From: Rubrobacter sp.
Lineage (GTDB): Bacteria; Actinomycetota; Rubrobacteria; Rubrobacterales; Rubrobacteraceae
Reading direction: 5' to 3'
Length of the DNA stretch: 10,894 bases
Assembly (NCBI GenBank): GCA_019247245.1
Contig: JAFAPF010000278.1
Location: forward strand, 1 to 10,894
Part shown: piece after piece, positions 7,576 through 10,894 of the stretch
How the letters are laid out: every line of letters begins with the position of its first letter
Position numbering within the stretch: position 1 is the first letter of the stretch
Program-made: the position numbers and the translations under genes
The notes under the pieces: generated by a model
The model's input: only the letters and a program-made list of their open reading frames with translations
Told to the model about the DNA's origin: nothing
Database searches by the model: none

Positions 7576-7977
7576 CTACCCTCGGTCCGAGGGGTGGTGC
7601 ACGACGGTCCGGATCTTTAACCCACCCCGTACCTGCTGGGTGAGGTCCACGGTCAGCTCGACCGGATCACACGCAGCAACGAAATCTTTGAGCAGCGTAG
7701 CCGCCATGTCTTCGGCGAAAGTGCCTCTGTCGCGGAACCCCCACAGGTAGAGCTTCATGGCCTTAGACTCTAGAAGCTGCACCCTCGGGCGGTAGCTCAG
7801 CTTAAGCTCATAGAAGTCCGGCTGTCCCGTTATCGGGCAGATCGCCGTCAGCTCGTTCGTCGAGAACTCTACGACCGCGTCCGTGTCTGCGTGGCGCCAT
7901 GCCACCGTGTCCAACTGTTCCACCTCGATCGGCCCGCGCGCTTCGCGCCCTAGCACCCGCTTGTCTCTCTGCTGCAA
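7576..7977 (-). CDS. queF: NADPH-dependent 7-cyano-7-deazaguanine (preQ0) reductase QueF, short type
   Basis: A 133-residue T-fold enzyme that reduces the nitrile of preQ0 to preQ1 on the way to queuosine in tRNA; it acts in the cytoplasm. The catalytic cysteine is Cys47 in ELTAIC-PITGQPDF, with the partner Asp54. E70-S-K-A-M-K-L-Y-L is the QueF signature region that binds substrate and NADPH. The segment that usually reads FHED in short-type QueF is F87-A-E-D90, so an Ala replaces the common His. The length fits the single-domain Bacillus type. The start is TTG at 7977, preceded by AAAAGGAG with 8 bases between, a strong site. No other queuosine genes are in the window. The 3' end converges on the PRC-barrel gene; the 5' end is divergent from the adenylate kinase gene across a gap of about 180 bases in which I see no convincing promoter. 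Confidence 0.93.
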   Translation of the reverse strand: MQQRDKRVLGREARGPIEVEQLDTVAWRHADTDAVVEFSTNELTAICPITGQPDFYELKLSYRPRVQLLESKAMKLYLWGFRDRGTFAEDMAATLLKDFVAACDPVELTVDLTQQVRGGLKIRTVVHHPSDRG

Positions 7978-8158
7978 TATGTAAGCTCCTTTTCCAGCTT
8001 CGCTTTTTGATAGATGTTAACCCAGTAGACGTCGCGTGCACTCCCGTTTACCCGTGTCGAGCAGTAATCATGGGTAAAAGAAGAATCGGGCGCTTGAGCC
8101 CGTTAAGATGATAGGGTGCGGGCTTAAATTGGTTACGAGGGAATATCGAGGAGGCGAG

Positions 8159-8821
8159 ATGAAGATAGCGATGCTCGGCCCCGTGGGAATCGGTAAGGGG
8201 ACCCAGAGCCAGCAGGTTACGCAGAGGCTCAACTATACACGTCTCTCGACCGGAGACCTAGTCCGGGACCATATAGAGGCCGACACCGAGTTGGGGCGCG
8301 AGCTAGAGGGCTACTACGAGCGAGGCGAGCCGGTCCCGGATGATGTAATCATGGACCTGGTACGGCCTCACCTCAACCCCGCAGGAGCCTGGATACTGGA
8401 CGGCTTCCCACGCACCATGGCGCAAGTACATGCTTTGGAAGAGGAGCTAGAGAAGCGTCATATCGGCCTGGATAAAGTGATCGTACTCGAAGGACCCAGC
8501 GACGAGGAGCTGATCGAACGCATCACCAGCGGCAGGCGGCAGAGTCTGGCCACCGGTAGGGTGTACCACACCGAGTACGATCCTCCCCCTAACCCGGGTG
8601 AGGGTTGGGATCCGGGTCCGTTCGTTCAACGCGATGACGATAAGGAGGAGGCCCTCAGGCGAGAGCTCGAGGCCTACCACGAAGAGGCCGAGAAGATCAA
8701 AGAGTACTACGATGAGCAAGGGATCCTCGCCGTGGTGAACGCAGATCAGGATGTCCCTGACGTCACGGAGGATATCATCGCGGCATTGGGCTACCCGGAG
8801 GAACGAACTCCCAGGGCCTAG
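8159..8821 (+). CDS. adk: Adenylate kinase-family nucleoside monophosphate kinase
   Basis: A 220-residue P-loop kinase, close to normal adenylate kinase length, that would interconvert ATP + AMP and 2 ADP. Motifs: P-loop G7-P-V-G-I-G-K-G-T15, NMP-site LSTGDLVR (29-36), DGFPRTMAQ (81-89), and a LID from about 122 to 160 (SGRRQSLATGRVYHTEYDPP ... FVQRDDDKEEALRREL). The LID has the GRVYH and QRDDD elements but no zinc cysteines. The P-loop differs from the usual GxPGxGKGT because the Pro is moved one residue. I chose ATG 8159 because GAGGAGG (8148-8154) sits just before it and the protein then begins MKIAMLGP as in the family; a longer frame from 8108 has no such support. It is not beside secY or ribosomal genes, the usual actinobacterial adk location, so it may be a second copy. 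The deacetylase gene starts 15 bases downstream, so an operon is very likely. Confidence 0.9.
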   Translation: MKIAMLGPVGIGKGTQSQQVTQRLNYTRLSTGDLVRDHIEADTELGRELEGYYERGEPVPDDVIMDLVRPHLNPAGAWILDGFPRTMAQVHALEEELEKRHIGLDKVIVLEGPSDEELIERITSGRRQSLATGRVYHTEYDPPPNPGEGWDPGPFVQRDDDKEEALRRELEAYHEEAEKIKEYYDEQGILAVVNADQDVPDVTEDIIAALGYPEERTPRA

Positions 8822-8836
8822 AAAGGAGCGCGGAAC

Positions 8837-9850
8837 TTGCACGTCTACAGCGACCGCGCCTTCGAGCGCCATGTCAACCGCCTAGCCGGCGTAGAGGCTC
8901 CGGAGAGGTTCCCTGCGGCGGTCGCCGGGGCTGAAGAGGCAGAACGGGCCGGCGCGCCGGTGGAGTGGCGCTCTTGCCAGCCTGCCCCGGAGGAAATCCT
9001 CAAAGCGGTGCACGCTCCCGGCTACTTGGATCGCGTGGATAGGCTCTCTGTGGAAGGCGGAGGCTATCTCGACCTAGATACGGGTCTCAACGAGCATTCC
9101 TGGGAGGCCGCTACGCTGGCGAGCGGAGCAGCCATTGGGGCGGTGGACAGTTCCCTTTCTGGAACGGCAGCCTTCTCCATCGCGCGTCCTCCTGGCCATC
9201 ACGCTGGAAGAAACTACGGGATGGGTTTCTGCCTGCTGAACCACGCCGCGGTAGCCGCCGAACACGCCCGCTCGCGCGGAATTGAAAGGATCGCTATCCT
9301 AGACTGGGACGTCCATCACGGCAATGGGACCCAGGACATCTTCTACGCCGACGGAGAGGTACTGTACCTCTCGGCGCACCAGAGCCCCTTCTACCCCGGA
9401 ACCGGTGACGTCCACGAAGTCGGACAGAAGGAAGGACGAGGCTTCACAGTAAACGTTCCCCTGCGTGCGCGCTCCGGAGAAGACATTTACGCGGCGGCGT
9501 TTGCCGGAGTGTTCGTTCCCGTTTTGCGCGAGTTTCGCCCGGAGCTGCTCATCATCTCGGCCGGCTACGACGCTCACACCGCCGACTTGATAGGAGGAAT
9601 GCAGTTGGAAGCAACCTCCTTTGGGCGCTTCGCGGCGAGGCTCGCGGCCGTGGCCCGTGAGATCGAGGCGGTACCCTTGGCGCTCCTGCTAGAGGGAGGC
9701 TACAACCTAAGAGCTCTCACCGAGAGCGTCGCCGCCACCATACAAGGGGTCGAAGAAGAGCCGTCCTCAGAGTGGGAGTACCTGGGAGACGTGAGGTCTG
9801 TGGAAGCGTCCCGGAAGGTCCTGGCTCCTTTCTGGGAGAGCCTCCGCTGA
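8837..9850 (+). CDS. HDAC-superfamily zinc deacetylase (AcuC / acetylpolyamine amidohydrolase-like)
   Basis: A 337-residue arginase-fold zinc hydrolase that removes acetyl groups from lysines or polyamines. Key motifs are all intact: RPPGHH (117-122, with the catalytic His pair 121-122), DWDVHHGNGTQ (156-166, zinc ligands D158 and H160), SAGYDAH (241-247, zinc ligand D245), GGM (253-255) and EGGYN (286-290, catalytic-type Tyr289). The length is normal for bacterial class II-like members and the C-terminus (APFWESL) looks complete. The start is TTG at 8837, with AAAGGAG eight bases upstream overlapping the adk stop codon, a sign of tight translational coupling with adk. Bacterial AcuC reactivates AMP-forming acetyl-CoA synthetase by deacetylation, and adenylate kinase recycles the AMP produced, so a shared role in acetate use is a reasonable inference. 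Polyamine or other acyl-lysine substrates remain possible. The same frame stays coding-like beyond the stop. Confidence 0.92.
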   Translation: MHVYSDRAFERHVNRLAGVEAPERFPAAVAGAEEAERAGAPVEWRSCQPAPEEILKAVHAPGYLDRVDRLSVEGGGYLDLDTGLNEHSWEAATLASGAAIGAVDSSLSGTAAFSIARPPGHHAGRNYGMGFCLLNHAAVAAEHARSRGIERIAILDWDVHHGNGTQDIFYADGEVLYLSAHQSPFYPGTGDVHEVGQKEGRGFTVNVPLRARSGEDIYAAAFAGVFVPVLREFRPELLIISAGYDAHTADLIGGMQLEATSFGRFAARLAAVAREIEAVPLALLLEGGYNLRALTESVAATIQGVEEEPSSEWEYLGDVRSVEASRKVLAPFWESLR

Positions 9851-9880
9851 GGCGACAGAGAACCGGCTGAGGTTGCGTAG

Positions 9881-10003
9881 CAGCGCAAGCAGCTCCAGCC
9901 CGGAGATGCGACCTTACCAGCCGAGGCGGATAGATACCTGCGCCTCAACCTGGGCGATGCGGAGGTAGGAGAAGCCCGCAGGCGGCTGCCCGAACTCGAC
10001 TAG
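9881..10003 (+). pseudogene. Coding-like fragment in frame with the deacetylase, no start codon
   Basis: Forty sense codons follow a TAG (9878-9880) and end at TAG (10001-10003). The frame is that of the upstream deacetylase, separated from it by that gene's TGA, nine codons and the TAG. About 29 of the 40 codons end in G or C, as in the real genes here, and the translation is protein-like (PAEADRYLRLNLGDAEVGEA). There is no ATG, GTG or TTG in the frame, so it cannot be a free-standing gene as read. It may be the tail of a lost gene or chance; I do not recognise the family. Confidence 0.3.
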
Positions 10004-10020
10004 AGCTAGTAACGAGAGAT

Positions 10021-10176
10021 ATGGGTAAGGTGATACTGTTGAGGACTAAAGACCAGAAAGAATACCGGTCACAGCCATATTGTGTAGTGGAAGGGGTAAG
10101 CGCATGGTGGCTAAGAAACGAGCAGTATGCTGATAGGAGCAGAAATGGAGGCCTTACTCATAGCGGGTTGCAATGA
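10021..10176 (+). CDS. Doubtful 51-residue hypothetical protein
   Basis: An ATG-started frame of 51 residues beginning MGKVILLRTKDQKEY. The only upstream purine run is CGAGAGAT directly before the ATG, a weak ribosome site. Codon third positions are mixed, unlike the G/C-ending genes nearby, and no motif or membrane segment is visible. It lies in the A/T-richer part of the gene-poor stretch. I regard it as possible but unproven. Confidence 0.2.
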   Translation: MGKVILLRTKDQKEYRSQPYCVVEGVSAWWLRNEQYADRSRNGGLTHSGLQ

Positions 10177-10287
10177 AGTTGGACCAGGCCGCTTCACTAT
10201 TTGAAATGCCGCGCTCGATAACCTCCCCTATCTTTCATACGGTAAATAGGGCATGGGCCAATCTCACTGCAACGTGCTGTCAGTGCT

Positions 10288-10422
10288 GTGTTGCGTGACG
10301 CTCTATCCTTGGGCGCCGGCATCGGGGCAACCGTCGGGGCGCTACTTGGTATTGGCCTAGGCGTTGTCCTGACGCAATCGCAAATAACCGCAGGTAGTGA
10401 TGCTCTGAGGGGTGGGGGATAG
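10288..10422 (+). CDS. Possible 44-residue glycine-rich single-span membrane peptide
   Basis: A GTG-started frame of 44 residues whose residues 6-28 form one glycine-spaced hydrophobic segment (LSLGAGIGATVGALLGIGLG and onward), followed by a polar tail TQSQITAGSDALRGGG. A glycine-zipper helix like this is common in small membrane proteins and holin-like or toxin peptides, but I recognise no family. TTG at 10291 is an alternative start. No clear Shine-Dalgarno precedes either, and only about 24 of 44 codons end in G or C. It could equally be the C-terminal remnant of a longer membrane protein, since the frame is open back to a TAA near 10241. Confidence 0.3.
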   Translation: MLRDALSLGAGIGATVGALLGIGLGVVLTQSQITAGSDALRGGG

Positions 10423-10426
10423 CTGA

Positions 10427-10612
10427 TTCTCCTACGGCTCCACCGTCTTCGACAGGGGCGAGACCCCCGTCGCGTGGGCGGACCTATCGAACTGGCGGGA
10501 GACCGCGAAAATTATCAAGGAGCACCTATCGGCTGAGTTACTTAAGTTCCCGAGCGGGGGTTCCAGAGCAGACGGGCTCCAGCCCTTTCGTTTACCATGC
10601 CCTCTCGGGTAA
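10427..10612 (+). pseudogene. Truncated gene fragment of unknown family
   Basis: An open frame of 61 codons bounded by TGA (10424-10426) and TAA (10610-10612). The first 27 codons are almost all G/C-ending (26 of 27), the strongest coding signal in the last kilobase, and read as convincing protein (TVFDRGETPVAWADLSNW, then RETAKIIKEHL). No start codon exists at its head. After about codon 40 the codon pattern breaks down into the inverted-repeat zone. I read it as an internal or N-terminal piece of a gene cut by deletion or insertion. I do not recognise the family. Confidence 0.4.
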
Positions 10613-10631
10613 GAATCCACCGTTTGGTGGA
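10549..10631. repeat. Cluster of nested inverted repeats, possible structured RNA or element end
   Basis: Three pairings are visible. CCCGAG (10549-10554) pairs with CTCGGG (10604-10609). Inside lies GGGC-TCCA-GCCC (10574-10585). Just outside is a perfect TCCACC-GTTT-GGTGGA hairpin (10616-10631). A further pair CCGGGCTT (10668-10675) / AAGCCCGG (10721-10728) lies beyond. This density is unusual for non-coding DNA here. It could be a structured RNA, the end of a decayed transposable element, or chance in GC-rich sequence. Confidence 0.35.
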
Positions 10632-10831
10632 CGCCACAGCCTTTAATCCCGTAGAGCATCTGTAAGACCGGGCTTGCACCCATACACCCCACAGCAATGC
10701 CGAGCTCACTCTCCTTCTAAAAGCCCGGCTTGGTCCTTTTGATCGATTCACGCTCAAATTTCAAGGAGAACCGCATCCCAATCAAAGGTGTAAATATCGA
10801 ACCATCGAACGCGAGCCGAAGTGAGAAAAGT

Positions 10832-10862
10832 AGAAGGCGGGCCCTCGGAGGGCCCGCCTTCT
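10832..10862 (-). terminator. Strong leftward factor-independent terminator
   Basis: A perfect 13-bp stem (10832-10844 with 10850-10862, AGAAGGCGGGCCC/GGGCCCGCCTTCT) closes a 5-base loop. On the minus strand it is followed by ACTTTTCTC, a T-rich run; on the plus strand by GGTTACC, which is not T-rich. It should therefore end a minus-strand transcript coming from the right. Minus-strand stop triplets lie between it and the window edge, so the gene it serves probably ends at or just beyond base 10894. Confidence 0.8.
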
Positions 10863-10894
10863 GGTTACCACGTTTAGCTAACCGCTTAGCGGTA

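Larger units (their letters stand above)
9851..10831. other. Gene-poor stretch with gene fragments, small frames and inverted repeats
   Basis: About 980 bases with no full-length gene I can recognise on either strand. Base composition shifts: 10004-10260 is visibly richer in A/T than the flanking genes, while pieces at 9881-10003 and 10427-10507 keep strongly G/C-ending codons. I see coding-like fragments, a possible small membrane protein, nested inverted repeats around 10549-10631, and no transposase, integrase or tRNA. The simplest reading is a decayed or rearranged accessory segment between the adk operon and a leftward gene that ends beyond the window. Confidence 0.6.

Noticed and set aside
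7579..7593. CCCTC-GGTCC-GAGGG hairpin between the PRC-barrel gene and queF as a bidirectional terminator
   Set aside because: Only a 5-bp stem, no T run on either side, and it lies inside the queF coding end.
8087..8102. CGGGC-GCTTGA-GCCCG hairpin upstream of adk as a riboswitch or attenuator
   Set aside because: A single 5-bp stem with no T run and no recognisable aptamer features.
8108..8158. Upstream start for the adenylate kinase at 8108
   Set aside because: It would add 17 residues absent from the family and has no ribosome site, while ATG 8159 has GAGGAGG directly before it.
10541..10700. Cobalamin riboswitch or group II intron end on the minus strand
   Set aside because: A GGTGCAAGCCC stretch looked suggestive, but no B12 box, no intron domain V and no reverse transcriptase were found.
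10432..10757. Two minus-strand frames of 86 and 71 codons in the right-end region
   Set aside because: They overlap each other and the plus-strand fragment with much better third-base bias, and cross the inverted repeats; translations resemble no protein I know.

Overview
The window looks like chromosomal DNA of a GC-rich actinobacterium-like organism, with a deep-branching lineage such as Rubrobacteria as my best guess. That guess rests on recall of family composition (a UVR-containing ClpC, a PRC-barrel/BON protein, a class II HDAC-like deacetylase), on G/C-ending codons, and on frequent TTG starts. No rRNA or tRNA is present to confirm it. I see no CRISPR array, prophage or intact insertion sequence.

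Layout. Positions 1-1380 (+) hold the 3' part of a membrane-anchored, beta-lactamase-fold serine hydrolase. It meets a MurJ-family flippase gene (minus, 1377-3017) tail to tail, and the two stop codons share the tetramer CTAG. Upstream of murJ on the minus strand are a YdiI/MenI-like hotdog thioesterase (3056-3469), an ABM-domain protein (3603-3929), a factor-independent terminator (3961-3989) and a large ClpC-type AAA+ unfoldase (4018-6690). The 196-base gap 6691-6886 holds overlapping divergent promoters for clpC and for a PRC-barrel/BON-like protein (6887-7567, +). That gene converges on queF (7576-7977, minus). A second divergent gap (7978-8158) precedes a two-gene plus-strand operon: an adenylate kinase-family gene (8159-8821) and an HDAC-superfamily deacetylase (8837-9850).

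From 9851 to 10831 there is no confident full gene. This stretch holds gene-like fragments, small open frames and nested inverted repeats, and reads as a decayed or remodelled accessory segment. A strong hairpin at 10832-10862, with its T-rich side pointing left, implies a minus-strand gene ending just beyond the right edge.

How the genes may work together. Envelope building (MurJ, serine hydrolase), protein quality control (ClpC with a fused McsA-like zinc domain), quinone chemistry (MenI-like thioesterase with an ABM/YgiN-like protein, inferred), tRNA queuosine synthesis (QueF) and acetyl/adenylate metabolism (adenylate kinase plus deacetylase) sit side by side. The most interesting points are the zinc-domain fusion on ClpC, the interlocked clpC/PRC promoters, the adk-deacetylase operon, the loss of charged residues in MurJ, and the coding-like debris at the right end.
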